Assembly (NCBI RefSeq): GCF_015694425.1
Contig: NZ_JADQDN010000003.1
Span: 124,001-188,000, forward strand
Length of the DNA: 64,000 bases
DNA from: Microvirga terrestris
GTDB taxonomy: Bacteria > Pseudomonadota > Alphaproteobacteria > Rhizobiales > Beijerinckiaceae
Reading direction: 5' to 3'
Shown: positions 25,346-34,475 of the stretch, in pieces
Numbering within the stretch: the first letter of the stretch is position 1
Layout: each line of letters starts with the position of its first letter
The notes under the pieces: generated by a model
Databases searched by the model: none
What the model saw: only the letters and a program-made list of their open reading frames with translations
What the model was told of the DNA's origin: nothing
Translations under genes and position numbers: made by a program

Positions 25346-26233
25346 ATGCTTTCCGACACTTGGCGCCTCCTGAAGGTGGCATTCGCAGGCTGGTGGAACG
25401 ACCGCGCCATGAGCCTTGGCGCCGCTATCGCGTTCTTTACGGTTTTTTCATTGGCTCCGATGCTGCTTGCCGCCATCGCGGTTGCCGGCCTTGCCTTCGG
25501 CCGGGAGGCCGCGCAAGGCGCCATCGTGGCCGAACTCGGCGGCATGATCGGCAACAACGAGGCCTCGGCCCTTGAGGCAATGATCGCAAGCGCCAGCAAT
25601 GTCGGCTCCGGTATCGTCGGCATGACGATCGGGATCATCACCTTTCTGCTCCTCGTGACCGGAGCCGTGGTCGAGCTTCAGGACGACCTGAACATCATCT
25701 GGAAGGCAAAACCGCCCGCCACCTATGGAGTCATGAGCTTCGTCCGAACGAGATTGATTAGCCTTGCGCTGGTCCTGGGCATCGGCTTCCTGCTTCTTGT
25801 CTCCCTGGTCGTCGATACCGGCCTCACGGCCGTCGGGTCCTACCTTGAAGCGAACTTCTCCGGCGCGACGATCATCCTGCGCTTCCTCAACAGCCTTGTC
25901 GCCTTCTCCGTCGCCACGCTCCTGTTCGCGATGATCTTCAAGATGCTGCCATCCGTCGACCTCCAATGGAGCGACGTCTGGACCGGATCCCTTGTGACCG
26001 CCCTCTTGTTCACCCTCGGCAAGTTTCTGATCGGCTACTATCTCGGCAAGAGCAACGTGGCCTCGAGCTACGGAGCCGCCGCCTCGATCATCACCATCCT
26101 GCTCTGGATCTATTACTCGTCCCTCATCCTGCTCTTCGGCGCGGAGTTCACCAAAGCCTATGCCGAGAACCGGGGTAGCCGGCAGGATCGCAAAACGGCA
26201 GAGCTGCAAAAAAGAATGGGCCAGGAAACCTGA
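25346..26233 (+). CDS. YihY/BrkB-family inner-membrane protein (second copy)
   Basis: A 295-residue YihY-type protein without the long disordered N-terminus of the copy at 16271. It keeps the core motifs: AAIAFFTVFSLAPMLLA, VVELQDDLNIIW (matching the NIVYD region), ASSYGAAASIITILLWIYYSS and LLFGAEFTKAYAE. Six hydrophobic segments. Sequence similarity to the first copy is modest, so this is an old paralogue rather than a recent duplication. Its last codons overlap the terminator of the convergent catalase gene. Confidence 0.9.
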   Translation: MLSDTWRLLKVAFAGWWNDRAMSLGAAIAFFTVFSLAPMLLAAIAVAGLAFGREAAQGAIVAELGGMIGNNEASALEAMIASASNVGSGIVGMTIGIITFLLLVTGAVVELQDDLNIIWKAKPPATYGVMSFVRTRLISLALVLGIGFLLLVSLVVDTGLTAVGSYLEANFSGATIILRFLNSLVAFSVATLLFAMIFKMLPSVDLQWSDVWTGSLVTALLFTLGKFLIGYYLGKSNVASSYGAAASIITILLWIYYSSLILLFGAEFTKAYAENRGSRQDRKTAELQKRMGQET

Positions 26234-26241
26234 CCCATTCT
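26208..26241 (-). terminator. Intrinsic terminator of the catalase gene, embedded in the yihY 3' end
   Basis: Minus strand: AGAATGGG, a mismatch, then CAGG pairs within the loop arm, closing with CCCATTCT and followed by TTTTTTGC. The U-run is encoded by a lysine run near the end of yihY. The plus-strand tail lacks a T-run, so it mainly serves katE. Confidence 0.8.
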
Positions 26242-26267
26242 CATTCCATCTTGAACCTATGCTAGGA

Positions 26268-27983
26268 CTACTCAGCCGCCTCTTTCGTGGCTGGCTTCGT
26301 CGGAACGTCGCGCATGCCGTTCAAGACCTCTTCGGCCGAAGCTTTGTAGTTCTTCACGGAACTCGTCCACTGACCCCAGACGGCCGGATCGATCGTGTCG
26401 CCGTTCTTGCCCAGCCTCTGAAGCCTGCTCTTGTCCTCGTCCGTCAGCACCTGCTTCGGCAGCGGCTGAAGGTTGCGCACATCGTCCGCCGTAATGCCGA
26501 GCACTTTGCCCACCCGGGTGCCGTAGTCGTCATGGACCAACATGAGGTGCCAGACCATCCGTTCCTGCACATCCCGCTCGCATTGGCCGAGCAGTGTGCC
26601 CATGTTGAGAACGAGATCGTCGCGCTCCCAGTCCATCATGGTGCAGTAGCGGCCTCGCGCCTGGACGTAATCGTTGCGGCGCTCAAGGACGCTGCGGGTC
26701 AGGCGCCCCCGGATCTCCGGCGCATTGTTCGGCTCCTCGCGAGGCGATTCACGCAGGCCATTGTGGATCGAAGGCTCGTAGTTCACGTGCGGGTTCTGCC
26801 CCGGCGCAAGATCGCGGCGATAGGACATCTGCCCGCCGTTCAGGTTAGTGGAAACCTTGGCGTTCTTGGCTTGGTTCACCGGCAGCTGCAGGTAGTTCGT
26901 GCCGACGCGGTAGCGCTGGGTGTCGGAATAGGAGAAGGTCCGCCCCACCAGCATCTTATCGTCCGAGAAGTCGAGCCCGTCCACGAGAACGCCCGTGCCC
27001 ATGGCGATCTGCTCGTTCTCGTTGAAGTGATCTTGGACGTTCCGGTTGAGCGTCATGACGCCCATGTGGCGGAGCGGGAAGTCCTTCTCTGGCCAGATCT
27101 TGGTGTCGTCGAGTGGATCCCAGTCCAGCTCCGGATGGTCGTGATCCTCCATGATCTGAACGTACATGTCCCATTGGGGATGTTCGCCCCGCTCAATGGC
27201 CTCATAGAGATCCTTGGAGGCAGAACCGAGATCCTGCCCCTGCACCTTGGCGGCCTCCTCGGCCGTCAGGCTGGCCAGGCCGCAGCGAGGATGGAAATGG
27301 TACTTCACCAGGACCGTATCACCCTTGGCATTGACCATCTTGTAGGTGTTGACCCCGAATCCTTCCATATGCCGGTAGCTCGCCGGAATGCCACGCGGGC
27401 TGAACAGGTGCGTCAGCATGTGCATGGATTCCGGGGCCTGGCTCATGAAGTCGAAGATCCGGTTCGGCTCTTGGCGGAACGTGATCGGATCGGGCTTCAA
27501 GGAGTGAATCACATCCGGGAATTTAATGGCATCGCGGATGAAGAAAACTGCCAAGTTGTTGCCAACCAGATCCCAATTGCCGTCCTCGGTGTAGAACTTC
27601 ACGGCAAAGCCGCGCGGGTCGCGGGCAGTCTCGGAGGAATCGCGGCCGCCGATCACGGTGGAGAAGCGGATAGCCAGCGGCGTCTTCTTGCCGGCTTCCT
27701 GGAACAGCTTGGCTCGGGTGTACTTGGAAGCGGGCTCGTCGCCGATCTTGCCGGTGACCTCGAGCTCGCCGTAGCAGACGAAACCACGGGCGTGGACAAC
27801 GCGCTCCGGGATCCGCTCGCGGTCGAAATGGGTGATCTTCTCAAGGAATTGATAGTTCTCCAGCGTGGCCGGGCCACGGCTTCCAACCGTGCGCTGAGAC
27901 TGGTTGTTGGTGATCGGATGGCCCTGCCGGTTCGTGAGAACCTGATCCGGCGTTCCCGACGGTGCTTTGGGGCTCTTATCCAT
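26268..27983 (-). CDS. kat: Monofunctional haem catalase
   Basis: A 571-residue catalase that degrades hydrogen peroxide. The distal His lies in [14 protein letters not shown], the distal Asn in [14 protein letters not shown], and the proximal haem Tyr in [13 protein letters not shown]. Length and the C-terminal extension after the core (about residues 500-571) lie between small-subunit catalases and KatE hydroperoxidase II. No secretion signal. The ATG at 27983 follows AGGGAGAG. Adjacent stress genes (yihY, prkA operon, hlyU-like) suggest a stress locus, but I found no EcfG or OxyR site upstream. Confidence 0.95.
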   Translation of the reverse strand: MDKSPKAPSGTPDQVLTNRQGHPITNNQSQRTVGSRGPATLENYQFLEKITHFDRERIPERVVHARGFVCYGELEVTGKIGDEPASKYTRAKLFQEAGKKTPLAIRFSTVIGGRDSSETARDPRGFAVKFYTEDGNWDLVGNNLAVFFIRDAIKFPDVIHSLKPDPITFRQEPNRIFDFMSQAPESMHMLTHLFSPRGIPASYRHMEGFGVNTYKMVNAKGDTVLVKYHFHPRCGLASLTAEEAAKVQGQDLGSASKDLYEAIERGEHPQWDMYVQIMEDHDHPELDWDPLDDTKIWPEKDFPLRHMGVMTLNRNVQDHFNENEQIAMGTGVLVDGLDFSDDKMLVGRTFSYSDTQRYRVGTNYLQLPVNQAKNAKVSTNLNGGQMSYRRDLAPGQNPHVNYEPSIHNGLRESPREEPNNAPEIRGRLTRSVLERRNDYVQARGRYCTMMDWERDDLVLNMGTLLGQCERDVQERMVWHLMLVHDDYGTRVGKVLGITADDVRNLQPLPKQVLTDEDKSRLQRLGKNGDTIDPAVWGQWTSSVKNYKASAEEVLNGMRDVPTKPATKEAAE

Positions 27984-28214
27984 GGCTCTCTCCCTTGAGG
28001 AATTGTTGATTGCGATGTGCCCCTGAAGAACCTTACAGGACCCGCAGCGATCAAGACCAATCGATATTTCTATGAGTTCCGATCAGATTATCTGATTGGG
28101 CTGTCCAGCAGTCCGCCGCATGTTCGCGAAGGCAACATCCGGAATCGGCATTGGTTTCGCCGGAGACGCCGATGATCCGCCGGAAATTTTTGAGACTTTG
28201 CGTCCTTCTACGAC

Positions 28215-28514
28215 TCAGCCGAAGAGGCGGTCACCCTGCTCGTCGATGATCTGCTTGCCCTTGGTGACGGCGAAGGCAGTTGCATCGTCTTTGCTGGGAT
28301 GTGTTTCGGCACGCACGAAGCGGTGCTCCTTCATCCCCTTCTCCGAATCCTTCTCAATGATCCCCGCCGTCTGGTACCCGCCCTTGGCCGAGTACGGTGC
28401 GGGACGGATCCGAAAGCCCTTATACTCGACTGCGTCGGCAACAGGCTCCTCGCGGCCGGTCGCGCTGCCTCCGCCTGCAAAACGGTTCCAGAGGCTTTTC
28501 AGGATGGAAGGCAT
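28215..28514 (-). CDS. HlyU-family small protein
   Basis: A 99-residue protein (MPSILKSLWNRFAGGG...) with the conserved middle VEYKGFRIRPAPYSAKGGYQTAGII and an end motif KGKQIIDEQGDRLFG, matching the HlyU-like family of Rhizobiales. The name comes from the Vibrio haemolysin activator, but a DNA-binding role for this family is doubtful. The ATG at 28514 is preferred to a TTG at 28526. The gene runs toward the catalase start, 231 bp away, on the same strand. Confidence 0.75.
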   Translation of the reverse strand: MPSILKSLWNRFAGGGSATGREEPVADAVEYKGFRIRPAPYSAKGGYQTAGIIEKDSEKGMKEHRFVRAETHPSKDDATAFAVTKGKQIIDEQGDRLFG

Positions 28515-28705
28515 AACTGAACTCAAGCTGTGTTGATTCGTGAGCCCGAAGCATAGTCGGGCTTCGGCAAAGGAGCGAATCGCGTCCTATCCCTTCACGA
28601 TCCCATGATCGCACTTCGTCCTTTTGGAACAGTATCTTGACGGCGAGGGTCCTAGATTCAACTCTACCAGGAACGCGCTGTCGGGGGACTCAGGAGGCCA
28701 CGATC

Positions 28706-29059
28706 ATGAAATATCCTCTGTTCGGACTGGTCTTCTCCGGAGCGCTTCTGATAGGCGGTATCGCCGTCGCCCATCATGGCTGGGGGAGCTACGATGCGGG
28801 CCGGCTCATTTCCGTCACGAGCAACATCCAACGGGCCAATTGGGAGAACCCCCATGTGACGGTGGGTGTAACCCATGAGAATAGGAACTGGGACGCGGTC
28901 TTGGCCCCGCCCTTCCGAATGAGCGCGAGAGGCCTGAACCCGGACATGCTCAAGCCCGGGACACCGGTCAGGCTCGAGGGCTACCCCTCCACGCGCACGG
29001 AAACGGAGTTGAGGGCCGAGCGCATTGTTGTGGGTGGCAAGACCTACGAACTGCGCTAG
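28706..29059 (+). CDS. DUF6152-family periplasmic protein
   Basis: A 117-residue exported protein. Residues 1-22 form a signal peptide (MKYPLFGLVFSGALLIGGIAVA), cleaved before HHGWGSYD. The mature part carries the family pattern IQRANWENPHV and late LRAERIVVGGKTYEL. Function unknown; the HHGW motif near the new N-terminus could bind metal. CAGGAGG lies 8 bp before the ATG. It is followed after 7 bp by the DUF6644-like membrane protein, a pairing seen in other genomes. Confidence 0.8.
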   Translation: MKYPLFGLVFSGALLIGGIAVAHHGWGSYDAGRLISVTSNIQRANWENPHVTVGVTHENRNWDAVLAPPFRMSARGLNPDMLKPGTPVRLEGYPSTRTETELRAERIVVGGKTYELR

Positions 29060-29066
29060 GCGCTCC

Positions 29067-29534
29067 ATGTATCTGGACCTGCTCGCGGCCCTGGAAGGCT
29101 CCTGGCTCGGCCATCTGGGGCGCCACTCCGCATGGCTTTATACGGCTGCGAACCTGCTCCATGTGCTCGGGGCTGCCTTCGTGGTCGGCGGCATCGCGGT
29201 GTTCGACCTGAAGGTCCTGGCCGAGCATGGCAAGCATGCCTGGCAGGTGGGGCGCTATGCCATTCGCCTCGCGGCGGCAGGCCTCCTCCTGCAGGTCCCC
29301 ACAGGCCTGCTACTGCTTGCCGTCGAGGCTCGTGCGCTCGGAACCAACCCTGCCTTCTATGTGAAGCTCGCCTTCATCGCGTTAGGCCTCGTCAATGTCG
29401 CGCTTTTTCACGCCCGTTTCGGATCAGCCCTGCGCGCCGGATTCCTTCCCCCTGGAGCCCGGATCTATGCTCTCGTGTCGCTCCTCGCCTGGAGTGTCAC
29501 ACTCTTGGCAGGACGGATGATCGCCTATCTGTAG
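29067..29534 (+). CDS. DUF6644/DUF2214-like integral membrane protein
   Basis: A 155-residue protein with four hydrophobic segments, beginning MYLDLLAALEGSWLG. The HVLGAAFVVGGIAVFDL motif in segment 1-2 and conserved histidines suggest a small cytochrome-b561-like or copper-related membrane fold, but the function is unknown. It starts 7 bp after the DUF6152 gene, indicating an operon; the pair may form a periplasm-membrane unit. Confidence 0.72.
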   Translation: MYLDLLAALEGSWLGHLGRHSAWLYTAANLLHVLGAAFVVGGIAVFDLKVLAEHGKHAWQVGRYAIRLAAAGLLLQVPTGLLLLAVEARALGTNPAFYVKLAFIALGLVNVALFHARFGSALRAGFLPPGARIYALVSLLAWSVTLLAGRMIAYL

Positions 29535-29572
29535 CTTGGCACGATTTGTAGTTACCCAACGATGAGGTCTTT

Positions 29573-30418
29573 ATGCGCTTGCAGCTGGCGCTTTGCGGAA
29601 TCCTTCTTTGCTGCAGCCCGGCCTTTGCCACTCCTGGCTCCTCGGGTGAAACAGTCGAGCAGGCTCTATGCCGGCTGATCGAAGGCGCTGCACGGGCCCA
29701 AAAAATTCCGCGCGACCTGCTCACCAAGCTGATCTGGCAGGAAAGCTCATTCCGGCCGCATGTGGTCAGCCCAGCGGGAGCGCAGGGCATCGCGCAGTTC
29801 ATGCCAGGCACGGCCAGGGAACGCGGATTGGTCGATCCCTTCGACCCTGAGCAGGCCATCCCGAAGGCTGCGGAATTCATCGCACGACTTGCAGACCAGT
29901 TCAGCAATCTGGGGCTCGCCGCCGCTGCCTATAACGGGGGTCCTGCTCGGGTCGCCTCGTGGTTGGCCGGTCGTGGGGGACTGCCGGCGGAGACCCAGAA
30001 CTACGTCTTCGCCGTGACGGGCCGCTCGGCGGAGGAATGGGCCTCGGATGCAAGGGACAAGAAGGACACTGGTCAAGAGGCATCCGGCACTGAACCTCAG
30101 ACATGCCTGCAGGTTGTCGCCACCTTGCGGACTCCCGGCCGTGGAGAGAAGATTGAGGCTCCCTTTGCGCCATGGGGCGTTCAACTTGCCGGGAATTTCT
30201 CGAAGGACAAAGCGCTGGCAAGCTTCAGGCGTGCAAGCGGGGCTTATGCATCCCTGATCAAGGATACGCGGCCGATGATTATCGGCACGCGCCTGCGCTA
30301 CCGCGGAACCAGAACGTTCTATCGGGTGCGCGCACCTGCCGAAACACGCCAGGCAGCGGAGAAGCTGTGCCGGGATATCCGCTCGGCGGGAGGCAGCTGC
30401 ATCGTCCTGCCGAGCTAA
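29573..30418 (+). CDS. Lytic transglycosylase with C-terminal SPOR domain
   Basis: A 281-residue periplasmic enzyme that cleaves peptidoglycan glycan strands with formation of 1,6-anhydro ends. A signal peptide (about 1-19, ending AFA) precedes an SLT domain (about 35-150). Its catalytic Glu is in WQESSFRP, followed by GAQGIAQFMPGTA and AAYNGGPARV. Residues 200-281 form a SPOR-like fold (WGVQLAGNFSKDKALASFRR, RGTRTFYRVRAP), which targets denuded glycan at division sites. GAGG precedes the ATG at 29573. A bidirectional terminator follows. Confidence 0.9.
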   Translation: MRLQLALCGILLCCSPAFATPGSSGETVEQALCRLIEGAARAQKIPRDLLTKLIWQESSFRPHVVSPAGAQGIAQFMPGTARERGLVDPFDPEQAIPKAAEFIARLADQFSNLGLAAAAYNGGPARVASWLAGRGGLPAETQNYVFAVTGRSAEEWASDARDKKDTGQEASGTEPQTCLQVVATLRTPGRGEKIEAPFAPWGVQLAGNFSKDKALASFRRASGAYASLIKDTRPMIIGTRLRYRGTRTFYRVRAPAETRQAAEKLCRDIRSAGGSCIVLPS

Positions 30419-30420
30419 AG

Positions 30421-30452
30421 AAAAAGCCCTCCGGTGCTTCCATCGGAGGGCT
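30421..30452. terminator. Bidirectional intrinsic terminator
   Basis: Perfect 9-bp stem AGCCCTCCG/CGGAGGGCT with a 10-nt loop between convergent genes. On the minus strand it is followed by TTTTTCTTT, a good terminator for the CYTH-like gene. The plus-strand tail (CCCTTG) is weaker. Confidence 0.82.
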
Positions 30453-30469
30453 CCCTTGAATGATCCGGA

Positions 30470-31267
30470 TCAGCGCCGCTGGGGCCGGAGTGATCGGGCC
30501 AGTTCGCGGATGACATTGTCCTCGATGTTGAGGTTCAGATCGTTGTCATCGTTATTGTCGTCATCGTCGCGCATGTCCGCGTCCGCCGGAGCGGCGGGCC
30601 TGGACAGCACACCGCGTTGTGGAGCCGCCGGCCTATCACCTGCCTGGGCCGCAGGTGGCGGAGGGGGTGCGTTGCGCTGACTACCACCCTGCTCCGCCTG
30701 ATTGCGGGCGGGTGCGTGATGAGCCGTATAGCCCCGAGGTGCCACGTAGCGATTTTCCAGCGCATCCAGCAGGCTATTGAGGGCCGCGTTCGACATGGGA
30801 ACGTCCGGCGCCTGCGGGGCACCTTCCAGTGCAATGGAGCGGTTCTGATAAGGAACTTCCGTTGTGACGTCCGCACCGAACCAGGAAAGAGGGCGGAAAT
30901 CCCGGGCTTCATCCTCGCTCTCGAAGAACACGGAGATCAAGTCGAGGGGCCCCGGCGTCACGAAGCGCAGGATCTGGATATCGCGGGTGCCCACGGTCAG
31001 GTGCGTCAGGAGATAATCCAGCTTGCCCGGCGTCACGTCGAGAAGCGCCTCGGCATGAGCCCGCGGAACCTCGGTGCGCTCCTCGATCGGCCCACCGGAA
31101 CTCGCATGAACCAGAACGAGGCTACCTTTGTCACCTTCGACGACCACGAAGGAACTGCGGTCGGCTTGATTGGGGAAGTGGCCTTCCGTGACACGATTGC
31201 CTCCCCGTTCCTTGCGGATGAGACGCGCAAGGGAAGAGGCAATGAGGTAACGCCGGGAAGTAACCAT
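30470..31267 (-). CDS. Degenerate CYTH-domain protein with acidic disordered tail
   Basis: A 265-residue protein. Residues 1-150 follow the order of CYTH/triphosphate-tunnel proteins: RRYLI at the start, TEGHFPNQ, IEERTEVPRAHAEALL, a mid strand around LRFVTPGPLDLISVFFESE, and the closing PLSWFGADVT followed by YQNRSIA. The N-terminal ExExK metal motif is replaced by SRRYLI, so catalysis on triphosphates is doubtful. Residues 185-245 are Pro/Ala/Gln-rich, then strongly acidic (RDDDDNNDDNDLNLN). The ATG at 31267 is at the domain border. Function unknown; a triphosphate sensor or scaffold is one guess. Confidence 0.6.
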   Translation of the reverse strand: MVTSRRYLIASSLARLIRKERGGNRVTEGHFPNQADRSSFVVVEGDKGSLVLVHASSGGPIEERTEVPRAHAEALLDVTPGKLDYLLTHLTVGTRDIQILRFVTPGPLDLISVFFESEDEARDFRPLSWFGADVTTEVPYQNRSIALEGAPQAPDVPMSNAALNSLLDALENRYVAPRGYTAHHAPARNQAEQGGSQRNAPPPPPAAQAGDRPAAPQRGVLSRPAAPADADMRDDDDNNDDNDLNLNIEDNVIRELARSLRPQRR

Positions 31268-31673
31268 ATTAAGTTCTCTACTATTATCGGAGTGCCGCGT
31301 ACCAGCTCGAAGAATTTACAGCATGCTGATCCAAAACAACGAAGTTACAATTCATACTCCAGAGGCAACTCGTCTGGGTTCGACATGAAACAACGTTTGA
31401 TACTGCGGAAATTCGAGCATGTAAGCGAAATTCTCTTGAAAGCCTATGATGGCGTTCGCGTGGCAAAGTTCAATGGATGTGGCAAAAAGCTGCCAGAGAT
31501 TTGTCGATAGAGTTAATGGGCGCTCGATTCATGTGCCCATATGCCACCTGAAGAGCTTTGTGGACACGACGGTTCTCAATCCTGAGCATCAGTCTATTAC
31601 ATAGGTTAAGCCTCCGGCCTCTCACTGAAGAAGATGCCGGAGCCAAATGCGTAGCGCATCCAAGAGCGTCAGG
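31268..31673. other. Intergenic region between the CYTH-like gene and aldehyde dehydrogenase
   Basis: About 406 bp, AT-rich in its first half, probably holding the promoter of the CYTH-like gene. CTCCGGC/GCCGGAG arms separated by 17 nt near 31612-31643 could weakly terminate the aldehyde dehydrogenase transcript. No gene seen. Confidence 0.45.
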
Positions 31674-33149
31674 TCACTCGCTTGCGGTGGTCTTCGGCAC
31701 GTAGGGTGAATTTCCGTCGAAGGTGTAGGCGGTTTTCACCGTGGTGTAGAATTCGGCTGCATAGCGGCCCTGCTCGCGCGGACCGTAGGACGAGCCCTTC
31801 CGACCGCCGAACGGCACATGGTAGTCCACACCCGCCGTGGGCAGGTTCACCATCACCATCCCGGCCTCCGCATTGCGCTTGAAGTGCGAGGCATATTTCA
31901 GGCTCGTGGTGCAGATGCCCGAGGACAGGCCGAACGGCGTATCATTGGCGATCTCCAGCGCTTCGTCATAGTCCCTGGCCCGGATCACCGTCGCCACGGG
32001 CCCGAAGATTTCCTCGCGCGCCACCCGCATCCGGTTGTCCACCTCCGTGAACAAGGCAGGCGCCAGATAGAAGCCGGGCGCCTCGCGCTTCAGGAGTTCG
32101 CCGCCAGCTACCAGCTTGGCGCCTTCTTCCTGGCCGATGCGGATGTACTTCAGGTCTTGGTCGAGCTGGCCCTGATCCACCACCGGGCCGATATGGGTAC
32201 CGGCCTTCAAAGCATCATCGACAACCAGGCCCTGCATGCGCTCCTGCATGGCGGCCACGAACCGGTCGTGGATGCCCTCGGTCACGATCAGCCGGGAGGA
32301 GGCGGTGCAGCGCTGGCCGGTGGAGAAGAAAGCCGAGTTGACGGCGCAGTCCACCGCCACCTTGAGGTCGGCATCGTCAAGCACCACCATCGGGTTCTTG
32401 CCGCCCATCTCGAGCTGCAACTTCTTCATCGGATCGGCCGTGATGCAGGTCTGGGCCACGCGGCGTCCGGTGGGTACAGAGCCGGTAAAGGAGATTGCCG
32501 ACACCTTGGGGCTCTGCAGCATGGCCTCGCCGACCACCGAGCCCTTGCCCATCACCAGGTTGAACACGCCAGCCGGCACGCCGGCCCGGATGATGATCTC
32601 GGAGAGCGCATGGGCGGAGCCCGGCACGAGCTCGGCGGGCTTGAACACCACGGTGTTGCCGTAGGCCAGCGCCGGGGCGATCTTCCAGGCCGGAATGGCG
32701 ATGGGGAAGTTCCAGGGGGTGATCAGGCCGATCACGCCCACGGGCTCGCGGGTGATTTCCACGTCGATGAGCGGCCGCACGGACGGCACCTTCTCACCGG
32801 CCAGCCGCAGGCACTCGCCGGCGAAGAAGTGGAAGATCTGGGCCGCGCGGGTGACCTCGCCGATGCCTTCGGGAAGCGTCTTGCCCTCCTCGCGGGAGAG
32901 GAGGCGGCCGAGTTCCTCCTTGCGGGCCAGGATCTCGTCGCCGACGCTTTTCAGGATATCATGGCGCTGCTGGATCGAGGAGCGGGACCAGGCCGGGAAG
33001 GCGTCATATGCGGCCGCAATCGCGCTCTCGGCTTCTGCCGCCGAGGCGCGGGCGAACTCGCCCACCACGTCCTGCGTGTTCGACGGGTTGATGTTCGGCG
33101 AGGCCTCCGACGCCGCAAGCCACTCGCCCGCAATATAGTTCTTCGTCAT
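31674..33149 (-). CDS. Alpha-ketoglutarate semialdehyde dehydrogenase (ALDH superfamily)
   Basis: A 491-residue NAD(P)-dependent aldehyde dehydrogenase expected to oxidise 2-ketoglutarate semialdehyde to 2-ketoglutarate, the last step of oxidative pentose pathways. Catalytic Cys is in FFSTGQRCTASSR, the general-base Glu in LQLEMGGKNP, and cofactor contacts are in TPWNFPIAIP and FTGSVPTG. The ATG at 33149 lies 2 bp after the stop of the FAH-family gene, with GGCAGG upstream, so the two form an operon. That pairing is as in the Caulobacter xylX-xylA order and supports the substrate call. Confidence 0.85.
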   Translation of the reverse strand: MTKNYIAGEWLAASEASPNINPSNTQDVVGEFARASAAEAESAIAAAYDAFPAWSRSSIQQRHDILKSVGDEILARKEELGRLLSREEGKTLPEGIGEVTRAAQIFHFFAGECLRLAGEKVPSVRPLIDVEITREPVGVIGLITPWNFPIAIPAWKIAPALAYGNTVVFKPAELVPGSAHALSEIIIRAGVPAGVFNLVMGKGSVVGEAMLQSPKVSAISFTGSVPTGRRVAQTCITADPMKKLQLEMGGKNPMVVLDDADLKVAVDCAVNSAFFSTGQRCTASSRLIVTEGIHDRFVAAMQERMQGLVVDDALKAGTHIGPVVDQGQLDQDLKYIRIGQEEGAKLVAGGELLKREAPGFYLAPALFTEVDNRMRVAREEIFGPVATVIRARDYDEALEIANDTPFGLSSGICTTSLKYASHFKRNAEAGMVMVNLPTAGVDYHVPFGGRKGSSYGPREQGRYAAEFYTTVKTAYTFDGNSPYVPKTTASE

Positions 33150-33151
33150 CG

Positions 33152-34345
33152 TTAACCTGCCTGTCTGGTGTTGATGAGGCCCCGCTGGGCCAAGTTGGAC
33201 ATGAGCGCCCGGATACCGAAGGTCCAGGGCTCGCATTCGGAACTGGGCTTCATGCGGTTCGTAAGCGCCCCGAGCTTGGGAGCCGCAATGGTGACGATGT
33301 CGCCATACTTGTGGGTGAAGCCCATGCCGGGCTCACCTCGATCCTGCGTGGGAGCGAACATCGTTCCCAGGAAAAGCGCAAATCCGTCGGGGTACTGATG
33401 GTGCGGCCCGACCGTCTGTGCGACCAAGTCCTCGGGATCGCGGCTGATCTTGGTGATGGAGGACGAACCTTCGAGCTTGAACCCGTCCCCGCCTTCCACC
33501 GTGAGCGTCACATTGGTCTGGCGCACGTCGTCGAGAGAGAAGGTGTCGTCAAAGAACCGGACGAAGGGGCCGACCGAGCAGGACGCGTTGTTGTCCTTCG
33601 CCTTCGAGAGCAGCAGAGCCGAGCGCCCTTCGAAATCGCGCAGGTTCACGTCGTTGCCGAGGGTCGCGCCCACGATCTTTCCTTGAGCGGTGACGATCAC
33701 CACCACTTCCGGCTCGGGATTGTTCCAGGTCGATTTGGGATGCAAGCCTGCATCCATGAAGGCGCCGACGGCGGAGAGGGTCGGCGCCTTGGTGAAAACC
33801 TCTGCGTCCGGCCCGATGCCGACCTCGAGATACTGGCTCCAGGCTCCTTGAGCCATGAGAACATCTTTCAGTGCCATCGCCTCAGTGGAGCCCGGCTTGA
33901 GGCGACTGAGATCATCACCCACGAGTCGGAGAACCTCGGCCCGGATGGCGGCTGCGGCGCTTGCGTCGCCCCGCGCCCGTTCTTCGATGACACGCTCCAG
34001 CATGGAGACTGCGAAAGTGACGCCGGCAGCCTTGATGACTTGAAGATCGATCGGCGCCAGAAGCCAGGGCTTGGAGGGATCGCGGCGGTCGGGGGCCGTA
34101 TTCGCGGCAATGTCTTCCAGCGAGCCGATCCTCTCGCCCCGCGCAGCCTTCACGGTACCCGCCGGATCAGCCATGGCGGCAAGATCGCTGACCGTGGAGC
34201 ATGTGGAGGAGATGTCGAAGAGGCCATCCTCCCTCACGACCACGACCGAAGGTCCCAAGCCGGGACGCCAGACACGCCCGACGAGCGCACCCTGAAACCC
34301 ATCTTCCGGCAGGATACGGAGAATGTTCGTTGAAGACAAATGGTC
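33152..34345 (-). CDS. Fumarylacetoacetate hydrolase-family sugar-acid dehydratase (XylX-like)
   Basis: A 397-residue FAH-fold enzyme, inferred to be 2-keto-3-deoxy-pentonate dehydratase giving 2-ketoglutarate semialdehyde. The metal-binding acid region NPEPEVVVIVTAQGKIVG and the segment GNDVNLRDFEGRSALLLSKAKD are typical of the XylX/AraD-type branch. So is the late GDIVTIAAPKLGALTNR. Translation likely begins at ATG 34345 (MDHLSSTNILRIL). First gene of the pair with the aldehyde dehydrogenase; earlier pathway enzymes (sugar dehydrogenase, lactonase, pentonate dehydratase) are not in this window. Confidence 0.8.
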   Translation of the reverse strand, partial: DHLSSTNILRILPEDGFQGALVGRVWRPGLGPSVVVVREDGLFDISSTCSTVSDLAAMADPAGTVKAARGERIGSLEDIAANTAPDRRDPSKPWLLAPIDLQVIKAAGVTFAVSMLERVIEERARGDASAAAAIRAEVLRLVGDDLSRLKPGSTEAMALKDVLMAQGAWSQYLEVGIGPDAEVFTKAPTLSAVGAFMDAGLHPKSTWNNPEPEVVVIVTAQGKIVGATLGNDVNLRDFEGRSALLLSKAKDNNASCSVGPFVRFFDDTFSLDDVRQTNVTLTVEGGDGFKLEGSSSITKISRDPEDLVAQTVGPHHQYPDGFALFLGTMFAPTQDRGEPGMGFTHKYGDIVTIAAPKLGALTNRMKPSSECEPWTFGIRALMSNLAQRGLINTRQAG

Positions 34346-34475
34346 CATCGGCCGGCGCTCGCTTTCCGTGAGAGCTGTGCTTCGCCCTCTTTCCTTGTGT
34401 GCCTTTGATATAGCGAGCATGCCGCAAGGGGCTATAGGGAAAATTCATTGCAGCTCTGCTCTGCCGGCGAAGCTC

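Noticed and set aside
26160..27998. A 612-codon open frame antisense to the catalase gene
   Set aside because: It mirrors the catalase gene codon by codon, has no recognisable domain, and is explained by high-GC codon bias. The catalase frame has all active-site motifs.
27984..28214. EcfG promoter for the catalase gene
   Set aside because: A GTTCC at about 28077 has no CGTT at 16-17 bp on the minus strand.
31818..33155. Long plus-strand frames opposite the aldehyde dehydrogenase and the FAH-family gene
   Set aside because: No signal, motif or ribosome binding site; the minus-strand genes carry catalytic residues.
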